Shown here in pieces: positions 32,695 through 40,833 of a stretch of 55,200 bases of DNA; positions within the stretch are counted from its first letter, which is position 1; the number at the start of each line of letters is the position of its first letter. Position numbers and translations under genes: made by a program. The stretch spans positions 1 through 55,200 of the IMG/VR virus record IMGVR_UViG_3300046694_000640. One strand, written 5' to 3'. This DNA comes from a virus. The notes under the pieces were generated by a model that was not told the DNA's origin, ran no database searches, and saw nothing but the letters and a program-made list of their open reading frames with translations.

Positions 32695-33382
32695 CTTTGA
32701 TTATCGTGTCGACGTTGAGATTCACATCTACTTCTTTATCGCTCATCATACCCCTGATTTTAGCTAATTGGGCTAAAGCATTGTCAGCATTGTACATTTC
32801 TACATGCACGCCATCTTTAGTGTGCTTAACTGATTTTATGATACCTCGCTCTTTATCCTGAATGACCTTAACGAGATCAAGCTCAGCAACCTCAACCATG
32901 ATGGTTTCGCCATCTACGATCCTGAACGCATAAGGATTATCAGCAAGTTCTATCTGCCATCTCAATATTCTATCTCGGCTGATATCCAGTCCAGCTTGAA
33001 ACTTATCATACTCCTCTTCCGTCAAACCTTTTATAGCGCAAAATTTTTCTTCTCGAAGTATGTAAGCCTGTTCAGCCTCTATAAGCCGTTTTAAGCTCAT
33101 TTTAACTTTTGGGGTATATGGCTCAAGCTTAATAACCATATAATCGCTCATGTTGCCCCTCGACATGTCTGTGAACCTTTTAGTGATCTCAGGAGAGGTC
33201 ATGCCTAATAAATCCAGCCTACGGGCTATTTCCTTTTGTATGACAGGTTTTGACAGGTTTTCTGAACCCATCTGACGAGCAGTAGCCTCAGAATACCCAG
33301 AATCCCTTGCCGCTCTTGTAGCATTGAAATCGTGCAGGTACTCATCAATCCATTTTGATTGTTTAGCTGTTAGCTTTGCCAT
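32663..33382 (-). CDS. terS: Terminase small subunit
   Basis: A 239-residue DNA-recognition subunit. The N-terminal HTH region (LTAKQSKWIDEYLHDFNATR, AARDSGYSEATARQMGSENL) is the Terminase_2 signature. The middle and C-terminal parts are charged and helical, consistent with oligomerisation and large-subunit contact. It would bind the pac or cos site of the phage genome. Gene order small then large on the same strand is standard. Confidence 0.9.
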   Translation of the reverse strand: MAKLTAKQSKWIDEYLHDFNATRAARDSGYSEATARQMGSENLSKPVIQKEIARRLDLLGMTSPEITKRFTDMSRGNMSDYMVIKLEPYTPKVKMSLKRLIEAEQAYILREEKFCAIKGLTEEEYDKFQAGLDISRDRILRWQIELADNPYAFRIVDGETIMVEVAELDLVKVIQDKERGIIKSVKHTKDGVHVEMYNADNALAQLAKIRGMMSDKEVDVNLNVDTIIKVGYGENNQGA

Positions 33383-33385
33383 ACC

Positions 33386-33811
33386 TTAAAACAGTTCTAT
33401 CTGTTGTGACTTAACCGAGAACTGCTGAAAGCCCAAAAGGATAGCGCTTACCCTCTCTTTGAATTTTGCCCCTTTGATGTATGCCCGGGCAAGATCTGCG
33501 TAGTAATTGCATACGGGAGCATCATTCCACTCCATAACTTTGCACATCTGCTGACGGATACCGTTAGGCGCTCTGTCGACACCTGAACCCAATAAACAAG
33601 CTGGAGCAAACGCTTGGTATACCGCAGCCGCAAACATGATAGACTCATCGGTACGATCCAAATCAGGATAAGTCTCCTTGATCGCTTTGTGAATGGCCGG
33701 AATGATAGCCGGCTGCGCCAACATCGGCTCACAAACCTTAACAGCAGCGCGGTACTGTTCGGGTGATTGTTTGGCAAGGACTTTTGCCACGGTGGATAGT
33801 TTTATACTCAT
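33386..33811 (-). CDS. Hypothetical protein upstream of terminase genes
   Basis: From the ATG at 33811 (MSIKLSTVAKVLAKQSPEQY) the protein has 141 residues; the start at 33817 adds two. It is helical, with AVYQAFAPACLLGSGVDRAP and CNYYADLARAYIKGAKFKER. Co-transcription with the terminases suggests a packaging or replication role, but no known family is recognised. Confidence 0.6.
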   Translation of the reverse strand: MSIKLSTVAKVLAKQSPEQYRAAVKVCEPMLAQPAIIPAIHKAIKETYPDLDRTDESIMFAAAVYQAFAPACLLGSGVDRAPNGIRQQMCKVMEWNDAPVCNYYADLARAYIKGAKFKERVSAILLGFQQFSVKSQQIELF

Positions 33812-33996
33812 AACCAATCGGGTAATTTTTTTAATTGTTCGTAATCGTTGCTAAACTCTAACTGGCCGCCTTGATCGATAAACTCCTTTGCGGCAAGAAT
33901 CAAGATCAGCGGGTACCGTTGTTCCCAAACTTGTATTACTTCGCCTGGTTGCATGGAGGTGAAGTAGGATTTGATTTTCGGCGTTAGGGTTTGCAT
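33808..33996 (-). CDS. Small hypothetical protein
   Basis: A 62-residue protein: helical start (QTLTPKIKSYFTSMQPGEVI), then a probable strand-helix (VWEQRYPLILILAAKEFIDQ). It overlaps the downstream gene by 4 bases (ATGA with the 33811 start). Function unknown. Confidence 0.6.
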   Translation of the reverse strand: MQTLTPKIKSYFTSMQPGEVIQVWEQRYPLILILAAKEFIDQGGQLEFSNDYEQLKKLPDWL

Positions 33997-34012
33997 AAAA
34001 AATCTGATTAGT

Positions 34013-34486
34013 TTAAGCCGCTTTCTTTTGAGCCTGGTTCAAATTATATATAGCTAACTCTTGCTTGTACTGCTCCGCTTTTTCAGCATCAGAGTAAGGC
34101 GAAATAAAGCGTTTAAAGCCATCCAGAGATCTGTGCTGAATAATGTATCTGACAAAGTAAATTATTTGCTGTGAGGTCCTGAAAATATAAGTATCTAAAC
34201 CATGAGCCTTATGCTGAGCATGAATTGCCTTCTGTGCTGGCGTTACCTGCCCATCAACGTCTTTTACTTCGATAAGGTATAGTTTACCCTCCCAAATAAA
34301 ATGTAAGTCCTGAACGCCAGGTACGACGCCTTGCGCCTTTAACCTTGAGGCCGTCTTCTTATCCCTTAAGCCGCCGTTAGGCACGTGGTAAAAGCAGCCG
34401 TAAGTTTCAGGAAATTCGTTCCTGATCTCAGCGAAGGCAATCTGCTGAATTTTAGCTTCACTATAATTATCTTCCGGGCCTTGCAT
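34013..34486 (-). CDS. VRR-NUC domain nuclease
   Basis: A 157-residue nuclease of the VRR-NUC family (PD-(D/E)XK fold), used by phages as structure-specific or Holliday-junction-type nucleases. Motifs: HVPNGG (34-39), GVVPGVQDLHF with Asp60, EVK at 73-75 (LIEVKDVDG) and Gln85 in the following helix (TPAQKAIH). The C-terminal helical tail (about 130-157) is Gln/Ala-rich. It is the first gene after a consensus promoter, just left of the candidate origin, which suits a role in resolving replication intermediates before packaging. Confidence 0.88.
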   Translation of the reverse strand: MQGPEDNYSEAKIQQIAFAEIRNEFPETYGCFYHVPNGGLRDKKTASRLKAQGVVPGVQDLHFIWEGKLYLIEVKDVDGQVTPAQKAIHAQHKAHGLDTYIFRTSQQIIYFVRYIIQHRSLDGFKRFISPYSDAEKAEQYKQELAIYNLNQAQKKAA

Positions 34487-34505
34487 CGCTTAATTGGCTA
34501 TAAAT

Positions 34506-34545
34506 CAAAGATAAGTATATTATCGAAATCAAACAAACATTTGTT
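34506..34545 (-). promoter_or_regulatory. Consensus promoter for the nuclease-terminase operon
   Basis: Box AACAAATGTTTG (34545-34534), 8 bases, CGATA (34525-34521) and a perfect -7 element TATCTTTG (34513-34506) 20 bases after TTTG. Transcription would start near 34500 and reach the VRR-NUC ATG after about 15 bases. Confidence 0.82.
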
Positions 34546-34551
34546 TATTTC

Positions 34552-34885
34552 CGTAACAGAAAAAAAAACTCGTAACAAACAAAAGTGGCTATACATACTC
34601 AAAAAAGGCGTTTTATATGGGTCTGTTACGATGTTACGAAAAAATTCCCTTATTAGGCTTGCGATTTAATGATATGTGATTTAGTTAAAAAAATAATGAT
34701 ATTCAATTTTATATTATTTGCTATTTTATTAATCTCTTGTGTTATATAATAAATTATAAATTTTCGTAACAACGTAACAAAAAGTAAAAAACAGGCTTTA
34801 TATGTATTTAAACAGTGTTTTATTGTTACGAAAAACATTAAATAATTCGTAACAGATTCGTAACAGCAAGATATAGTTCGTAACA
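34552..34885. repeat. Ten CGTAACA motifs: candidate replication origin
   Basis: CGTAACA occurs at 34552, 34571, 34765, 34773, 34848, 34859 and 34879 on the plus strand and inverted at 34624, 34632 and 34824, all within 334 AT-rich bases. Several are paired 8 to 11 bases apart. I find no credible gene here (a 77-codon frame is low-complexity). The site lies between the end of the replication operon and the nuclease promoter, near the PrimPol-SF3 gene, as expected for an iteron-type origin. Confidence 0.65.
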
Positions 34886-34891
34886 AAGCAT

Positions 34892-34917
34892 AAAAAAAGC
34901 CCCTTCAAAAGGAGCTT
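34892..34917 (-). terminator. Intrinsic terminator of the replication operon
   Basis: Minus strand AAGCTCCTT-TTG-AAGGGGCTT, one G.U pair, followed by seven U residues. Ends transcription coming from 35-51 kb before it enters the repeat region. Confidence 0.82.
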
Positions 34918-35000
34918 AAATAAAAGTATATTTAAAAACTTAATCGGATGATCGATCGACTAAAGAATCGAGGATAGTCGTAGGATTGTATTTTCGGTAT

Positions 35001-35186
35001 CTATAATACCATCGCAATGGCCTCAATAGCTACCGGTTCATGTTGGGAATTGACCAGCAATCCGTCTTGTATAGCTTCAGTATTCAATAATGAAGCGGCT
35101 ATGCTTAATGCTTCAAAATCGGTTAATTTTTTGTAGTCAGATTTAAGATCACTGGCGAGATCTTGCAGTTTTTTGTAATTATTCAT
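35001..35186 (-). CDS. Small hypothetical protein
   Basis: A 61-residue helical acidic protein (LQDLASDLKSDYKKLTDFEA, LSIAASLLNTEAIQDGLLVN). It is the last gene before the operon terminator and starts 8 bases after the primase-helicase stop. No family recognised. Confidence 0.55.
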   Translation of the reverse strand: MNNYKKLQDLASDLKSDYKKLTDFEALSIAASLLNTEAIQDGLLVNSQHEPVAIEAIAMVL

Positions 35187-35194
35187 AAGATATT

Positions 35195-37714
35195 TTAAAA
35201 AGGTTTTTCCAGGTCATCTAGAGTAATTGAACTTATATCAATATTGCCAAATAATCTGCATTTAAATTGTCCATTCTGAAATCTTGCGTTTTTATCAGAA
35301 ATGTAATTTATCTTATGTCTTTCGGCGTATGCTGTTATGGCTTTATTCATTTTTTGCGGCGATGGCCAGTAAGTTTTAATCACATTGTTAGCATTATAAT
35401 AATCTTCCATCAGCTTTTTAAAAGCATCATTGGTGACATATCCATTTTTCATCCAGATATCCCAATTGTCAGTAATGAACCCAGTAGCATTGCCAAAACT
35501 CTGCTCCCATTGCTTTACCCAGCCGGTTTCAGTCAGCTCAGATGATGATAGCTTACAGCCGGCTTTAAGCCATTCCTGAACACATTCTGCAATGTAGTTA
35601 TCATAACCTGAAAAATCATCTTCACTCCAACCATTAGGAAAATGTACGCCAAAATGAACATCAAGGCCGCCGCATTTGGTGAAGTAGTCTGTAAATTCCA
35701 GTGGTATTATTCTGCGCGCCAATCCACCGTCGCTTACATCATAGCTATAGTTAGTCTGGATAATGAATTTAGGTCCTGCCCCTGCCTCCAATGAAACCTC
35801 ATTTGACCAAAGTCTTTTCCAAACAAACGATCCTGTTGCAGGCTCTTTAAGGAAGGAAAACTTAAAATCTTTGTCAACGTCACTTATGCCAAAAATCTTC
35901 TGCCCATTCCAAACCTGAAAGAATTTTTCATCAAATTTAGCCTGAGCACCCGGCTTGCTGATGTATGATGTAGTTAGTTTTAGCAAATTACAAAAGACGT
36001 TTTTACCACTACCACCGCCGTCTTTAGGATCCGAACATGTTTCACTGAGTACGATTATATATCCCATCGTTTCATCTTTGAATTCATGTGATAGGTACCC
36101 CAATACTTTTTTGGCATCAACGGGTTTATTTAAGGCAAGTTCTAAATATTCAACAAATCTTCCTCCGGAGACAAATCCATAATCCCTAGGCTGGACACGA
36201 TCAGACCAAACATATCTATCAAAAAGATCATAAGTATGAAAATCGATTGAATCCTTGGTAATCAGCAAGTACCCGTTTTTATAAAACTTAAAGCACTCGT
36301 CTCGGGTATCCTTTATGATCATAGTCTCGTCAAGCAAAGGCAGGCGCTGACTGATAAACTTAGTGTTATCGCGCACGAACCTTTCAAAAACGTTGCATAG
36401 TTTTTCGTATTCATCAGGATCTTCGTCTATGATATAGTCCTTTAATATGTCCTGCATCTTCCGATTAGTTATTTTTTCAATGATATGCCCTGTTATCAAA
36501 ACTACATCATCTCCAAACGTACGGAGGCCTAAATTAGAGGCAACGCATAGTAGAGATTCATAGCTTACACCCAACTTTTCAGTCTCTGGATCAAATTTGA
36601 TAAAAATTCCATAAGGATGATCTTCAGCTAAATTATTTTTTATCTGCTGAAACTCTGCCTTTGCCTGATCGCTGAAATTAGCAGGTATAGTAGCGCCGGC
36701 CAAAGCGCTCTTTTTGATAATTGCCCGTTCAATTGTTGGCTTAACTTTACCGTAACCATTTGATACAAGGTATTGATAAGTTTGTTTTTTGTCTCCCCCG
36801 AATTTCAATATAGACAGGATCGTAACCGGATGATACCCTTTCGAGGCTTCCAATTCACTTGAAGAGGTGAAGATGTAAAAAATTCGCTTGGTCAAATTCC
36901 AAGATGCAGAAACCCCCTTGTTCTTGCCCGGTCTGGTAAACCAGATGAAATGGTTGTTGCGCTTAAATTCCTCCCAACCAAAGCCTTTAAAAAATTCAAC
37001 TGGATTACATGATCCATTGAAGTGATCCCATGGATTTTCGGTATAGTACTCGCTTTCTGCTTTAGTTGGCTTATAAGTTGGAGCTACTTTAATTATCTCA
37101 TTGTACGTTTCGCACAAAGCAATAAGGCTGCAACGTTCTTCCCAAGTCAAAACAGGAATATCACAATCCTTAGAAATTGTATAACCTAACGAAGGAGGGC
37201 AAAGTATATATCCCCCTTCACCGCGAGTTTCAATGAAATTATAGGTTTTATTTTTAGGATGAGATTCTAGTTCAGCATCTGATGCTTCTCGGCCGGCTAA
37301 TTTAAGATTCCCCGGAATCGTGCCATCAGCAACCCGATACAATATATGCCATCCCCCTGAAGGAGTTTTATGTATGCGTAATTTTGTAAATAATTCGGGA
37401 TAGATGGTTTTGATATCTTGAAATAGTATGGCATCAATTCCTGTTTTATATTTTACATCGATATCAATAGCCTCTAAATTTCCGCTCACCTTGCCGCAGA
37501 CAATACCTACAGCCTCAGTACCATAATGTTCCATAAGGGCCCAAAGCTCACTTTTGTCAATGGCTTTATCCTGATATTTCTTCCATGAGCCAAAAGGTGT
37601 TTTGGCAGGACGCCCTGATGTTTCATCATCCTTATCACGCACCGGGATAACAGATATCCCATCCAATATTAACTTTTCAACCTGGCTCCAAACAGCGGAT
37701 AATGATACACTCAT
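35195..37714 (-). CDS. PrimPol–SF3 helicase replication protein
   Basis: An 839-residue bifunctional replication initiator. The N-terminal PrimPol/AEP domain (about 10-200) has GKVSGNLEAIDIDV (acidic metal ligands near 84-86), GGWHILYR with His123 and ETRGEGGYILCPPS. The C-terminal SF3 AAA+ domain has Walker A KDGGGSGKN (564-572), Walker B-like KIFGISDVD (606-614), sensor 1 FIIQTNYS (650-657) and an arginine-rich ARRI (666-669). Together they would open the origin, unwind and prime DNA. The adjacent repeat cluster downstream is a likely target. No separate DnaG or DnaB-type gene is seen. Confidence 0.9.
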   Translation of the reverse strand: MSVSLSAVWSQVEKLILDGISVIPVRDKDDETSGRPAKTPFGSWKKYQDKAIDKSELWALMEHYGTEAVGIVCGKVSGNLEAIDIDVKYKTGIDAILFQDIKTIYPELFTKLRIHKTPSGGWHILYRVADGTIPGNLKLAGREASDAELESHPKNKTYNFIETRGEGGYILCPPSLGYTISKDCDIPVLTWEERCSLIALCETYNEIIKVAPTYKPTKAESEYYTENPWDHFNGSCNPVEFFKGFGWEEFKRNNHFIWFTRPGKNKGVSASWNLTKRIFYIFTSSSELEASKGYHPVTILSILKFGGDKKQTYQYLVSNGYGKVKPTIERAIIKKSALAGATIPANFSDQAKAEFQQIKNNLAEDHPYGIFIKFDPETEKLGVSYESLLCVASNLGLRTFGDDVVLITGHIIEKITNRKMQDILKDYIIDEDPDEYEKLCNVFERFVRDNTKFISQRLPLLDETMIIKDTRDECFKFYKNGYLLITKDSIDFHTYDLFDRYVWSDRVQPRDYGFVSGGRFVEYLELALNKPVDAKKVLGYLSHEFKDETMGYIIVLSETCSDPKDGGGSGKNVFCNLLKLTTSYISKPGAQAKFDEKFFQVWNGQKIFGISDVDKDFKFSFLKEPATGSFVWKRLWSNEVSLEAGAGPKFIIQTNYSYDVSDGGLARRIIPLEFTDYFTKCGGLDVHFGVHFPNGWSEDDFSGYDNYIAECVQEWLKAGCKLSSSELTETGWVKQWEQSFGNATGFITDNWDIWMKNGYVTNDAFKKLMEDYYNANNVIKTYWPSPQKMNKAITAYAERHKINYISDKNARFQNGQFKCRLFGNIDISSITLDDLEKPF

Positions 37715-37719
37715 GTATA

Positions 37720-39189
37720 CTATTTTAAAACGATATCAATAAATTCTATTCTTTCTTGTGGGATAGACTGGTAATCCAACCACCCACTTTTATATCCCAT
37801 ACATGCTGCGAACTCACTCAGGAAGCCTGGGATAACTTGCTCCTGTGATTTTGCAACCCTGATCGCGAACATTTTTTTATTCTTGAGATTAGCGTATAGC
37901 GAAAGTTCTTTTGGCGTTAACTCACTTATCTTTTTACCGGAAATGGCATCAAAACGTTTAGTAACATCTTCGGCAACTCCAGCTTCAGCCGATACAGGCC
38001 TTTGTGGAATATCTAAACCACAGTATTTACATCTTCTGGCTGAAACCGATATCATGCTCTCACATTGTGGGCAGGAAGTCATAGCAGCTGCATCGAGCTT
38101 ATCATTTTTTTTAGCTTTCTGATCCCACATCTCTATCCATGGATGATCAGCGAAATATGCTCCGTGGCGGTCAAAATTTGATCCGTAGTCAAGGCACCTG
38201 AAAAACATCCCTTCTTTTTTTCTGTCACCCCGAAATAACATCTGCAGGTAAATAATTAAAGAAGTTGTGGCCCGGTAAAGTACAATAAGATCCACTTCAG
38301 GATAATCGTAACCGGTTGTCATTCCGCCAACACTGATAATAATATTAGTTTCGTGAAGCTTATCGAACCTGGCAACCTGGTAGGTTGAATCTTCTCTTTT
38401 ACTATGGTTGATAGAGCATGCCCACCCAGCTTTAACCATTACTTCATACACCTCTTCAGCATGTTCAATACTCGCGCAAAACAACATGCATTTATTGAAT
38501 GGATATTGCCTAAGATCATTGAACAATTCTTGATAATGAGCTTCAGTTCCGAAAAACTTCCTTTGACTTGTTGCTGTAAAATCCCCGGCTTTCTTCTCAA
38601 GATTATCAGTAGCTTTCCCCGATTTTCTTTGAATGTGTTGGTAATCGCACAGAATGTTTTTATCTATAAACCATTGTACAGGATGGGTGGTTACACATGC
38701 TTTATAAAATTCAGGGAGATGTTTTGCATACCTGAAGTCAGGAGTAGCTGTAAATCCCAGTCTGTTACCTTTTTCAAGTTTTTTTAAAACATTGCTATAC
38801 CTACCTGAATGGCACTCATCAATAATAACGTAAAACGTGCAATTTAATTTATTAAACTGATCAATTATGGCTGCACGGCGCTCAAGAGTTTGAGTCATGG
38901 CTACATAAAAACCACCCTGAGCAATATGTACGAACTTTGGTGATTCGTCATTAATGCCAATGGCACCAGCCTCATTGAGATTCTGATTATAAACGTTTTT
39001 ACGCTCTGTCAGGATTAGTGTAACACCGCCTTTATTACAAACCTGGGTACCTATGTAAACAAAAGTTTTTGTTTTACCGGTTCCACCTGGAGATTGTCCA
39101 ATGACATGCTGATGTTTTTTTGATGCTACTGCCATATCGCGGACAAGTGCCTGCTGATAGTCGTATAAGGTATAGTTTAAGGTTCTCAT
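37720..39189 (-). CDS. SF2 helicase with zinc ribbon
   Basis: A 489-residue DEAD/H-type superfamily 2 helicase: Q-motif-like YDYQQALVRDM, Walker A SPGGTGKT (33-40), DECH box (124-127), motif III GFTATP (145-150), and a motif VI-like region with LQMLFRGDRKKEG. A four-cysteine zinc ribbon follows (CPQCESMISVSARRCKYCG, about 370-390). The order SF3, SF2 and Pif1-like helicase within one operon suggests separate roles in initiation, remodelling and recombination. Similar proteins occur in other phage replication modules. Confidence 0.88.
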   Translation of the reverse strand: MRTLNYTLYDYQQALVRDMAVASKKHQHVIGQSPGGTGKTKTFVYIGTQVCNKGGVTLILTERKNVYNQNLNEAGAIGINDESPKFVHIAQGGFYVAMTQTLERRAAIIDQFNKLNCTFYVIIDECHSGRYSNVLKKLEKGNRLGFTATPDFRYAKHLPEFYKACVTTHPVQWFIDKNILCDYQHIQRKSGKATDNLEKKAGDFTATSQRKFFGTEAHYQELFNDLRQYPFNKCMLFCASIEHAEEVYEVMVKAGWACSINHSKREDSTYQVARFDKLHETNIIISVGGMTTGYDYPEVDLIVLYRATTSLIIYLQMLFRGDRKKEGMFFRCLDYGSNFDRHGAYFADHPWIEMWDQKAKKNDKLDAAAMTSCPQCESMISVSARRCKYCGLDIPQRPVSAEAGVAEDVTKRFDAISGKKISELTPKELSLYANLKNKKMFAIRVAKSQEQVIPGFLSEFAACMGYKSGWLDYQSIPQERIEFIDIVLK

Positions 39190-39193
39190 AAGC

Positions 39194-40369
39194 CTACCTT
39201 GTTATAATAGTTAGACCGGCAGGAGTTTTTACACGACTTAAAGCAACATACATTTGACCCTTTGTAAAGCAGGGCAACCTCAGGTCTACAGTAACCTGAT
39301 CAAAGGTAAGGCCGATACTTTTATGTATACTCAATGCATAAGCAAGCCTAATAGGATATTGTGTTATGCTTCCAATTTCTCTCAGCTCCAGCTTATCCTC
39401 TTCTTCGTTTAGAACATACTCTTTCTTTGATAGTTGAACTTGTTCAAGGGCATACTTAACCCCATTAACATCTATAAAATACTTATCATCAATAACCCTG
39501 AATGTACCAATGCTTCCATTAAAAAGATTGTTGTTTTTTGAGTTAACCAAGTACATGATGCTGGCACCATCTTTCATTAAGATTCTTGATTCGAGGTTGA
39601 AATCAGTTGCTTTTACATTGCCTTCAATGATGGCGTCAAATATATACTCCTCGGCATCCAGACCTTTAAGACCAGTCATATTATATTCATGAACGGTAGT
39701 ATTATGAGGTGCAAGTATTACACCCTTAGGCTGAGTTCCTACAAACTGCCTAAAATATTCGCTCTTGCCGCCCTCCCGAACAATATTTAAAGCATTAATG
39801 AAATCTTCATCATTTTGCCTCAGTACCTCATCCAACTCAATAGATTCAACATCTATCTTAGAATATATTTTTGCATTAAAAAATTCTATACCATGATAGG
39901 TTGTGAGCAGCATGCTACGCATATTGTCATCTATTGGGGATTCAGTTTGTTTTAAGTCTCCGACAAATATAATCTGGATTGATTTCAAGCTTTTGCAGCC
40001 ATTTTTAATTAAAGTCCAGTTAATTGCATCTAGATGATCAGGACGTAACATAGATACCTCATCGATAACTATAGCATCTATTTTATTCATCAATCGCCGT
40101 TTTTCAGATTTAAAATAACGGCATGTTTCGAATGTGAGCACACCAAACGGATCCAAAGAAAACATCGAGTGTATAGTTTGGCCGCCTATGTTGTTAGCTG
40201 CAATACCGATAGGAGCTAAAGCAACTACGTTTTTTTTTGCTTTTTTTAATGTTTCAATTGCCTTCTTAGTGACAAAGGATTTACCTGTTCCTGCTTTACC
40301 GGTTAAAAAAACATTCTTTCCGGCAAGAACAGATTTAAGAAACAAATCTTGTTTGCTTGATAGTTGCAT
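39194..40369 (-). CDS. Pif1/RecD2-like SF1B helicase
   Basis: A 391-residue 5'-3' helicase. Walker A GKAGTGKS (24-31), motif Ia region APIGIAANNIGGQTIHSMF, Walker B DEVSM (103-107), motif III GDLKQ (137-141), and near the C-terminus HKSIGLTFDQV and YVALSRVKTPAGL (motifs V and VI). This matches Pif1-type helicases that remove protein blocks and displace strands, as Dda does for T4. It is the first gene after the promoter box at 40.54 kb and has a 130-base structured leader. Confidence 0.92.
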   Translation of the reverse strand: MQLSSKQDLFLKSVLAGKNVFLTGKAGTGKSFVTKKAIETLKKAKKNVVALAPIGIAANNIGGQTIHSMFSLDPFGVLTFETCRYFKSEKRRLMNKIDAIVIDEVSMLRPDHLDAINWTLIKNGCKSLKSIQIIFVGDLKQTESPIDDNMRSMLLTTYHGIEFFNAKIYSKIDVESIELDEVLRQNDEDFINALNIVREGGKSEYFRQFVGTQPKGVILAPHNTTVHEYNMTGLKGLDAEEYIFDAIIEGNVKATDFNLESRILMKDGASIMYLVNSKNNNLFNGSIGTFRVIDDKYFIDVNGVKYALEQVQLSKKEYVLNEEEDKLELREIGSITQYPIRLAYALSIHKSIGLTFDQVTVDLRLPCFTKGQMYVALSRVKTPAGLTIITR

Positions 40370-40399
40370 ATTCAGGAATGGTTATACTTCAAAAAATAT

Positions 40400-40506
40400 C
40401 ATTAACACCGCTGACAATACAGTTTAGCGACAGTGAAAGCCGGATTTGAGATTTCCGGCGCGCCAGCGGTGTTAATGAATGAATGTCTTTTCTGTTGCTA
40501 AACTGT
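40400..40506. repeat. Two interleaved long inverted repeats in the helicase leader
   Basis: A 14-bp perfect repeat (CATTAACACCGCTG at 40400-40413 with its complement at 40464-40477) is interlocked with a 15-bp repeat with one mismatch (ACAGTTTAGCGACAG at 40419-40433 with 40492-40506). An inner hairpin GCCGGA/TCCGGC sits at 40439-40459. The order A-B-A'-B' allows either a pseudoknot or two mutually exclusive structures. Confidence 0.8.
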
Positions 40507-40510
40507 GTTT

Positions 40511-40551
40511 CAAATATAATATAAATTATCGCAATCGAACAAACATTTGTT
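40511..40551 (-). promoter_or_regulatory. Promoter with shared box before the helicase operon
   Basis: AACAAATGTTTG (40551-40540), 8 bases, CGATA (40531-40527), and a perfect TATATTTG -7 element (40518-40511) 21 bases after TTTG. Reads into the structured leader and the Pif1-like gene. Confidence 0.78.
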
Positions 40552-40561
40552 TGATTGAATG

Positions 40562-40822
40562 CTAAATTCTTTTCGCGGTTGCCTCTAACTGTGCAATCCT
40601 GGTACGGGCGGCATCTACGAACCAGCCTTCGCCATTTACTGTGATGTAATTGTTCAGGGCTTGAATCTCTTCACTGGTATTCGTAGATATCCGGCCATGG
40701 TCATTATCGTTAATGATAATCCTTCTGCATTTAACAAAGGATTCAGTTACCCCTATTTCAACTGCTAATTCGCGGATTGATTTTTTAGGGTTGTTTGAAA
40801 TGTATTTGTCGATAATTGTCAT
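40562..40822 (-). CDS. Small HTH protein
   Basis: From the ATG at 40822 (MTIIDKYISNNPKKSIRELA) the protein has 86 residues, with a helix-turn-helix at about 12-38 (KSIRELAVEIGVTESFVKCR) and a C-terminal helical region ending in QLEATAKRI. It could be a transcription regulator of the phage, for example one that binds the shared box, though nothing in the sequence proves this. The frame extends to 40846 with a hydrophobic start that overlaps the upstream gene; the later start looks better. Confidence 0.65.
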   Translation of the reverse strand: MTIIDKYISNNPKKSIRELAVEIGVTESFVKCRRIIINDNDHGRISTNTSEEIQALNNYITVNGEGWFVDAARTRIAQLEATAKRI

Positions 40823-40833
40823 TCTTTCAATAA

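Noticed and set aside
34653-34886. 77-codon minus-strand open frame in the CGTAACA repeat region
   Set aside because: Low-complexity Ile/Leu/Phe/Asn-rich sequence produced by AT-rich repeats, preceded by a terminator; better explained as non-coding origin-type DNA.
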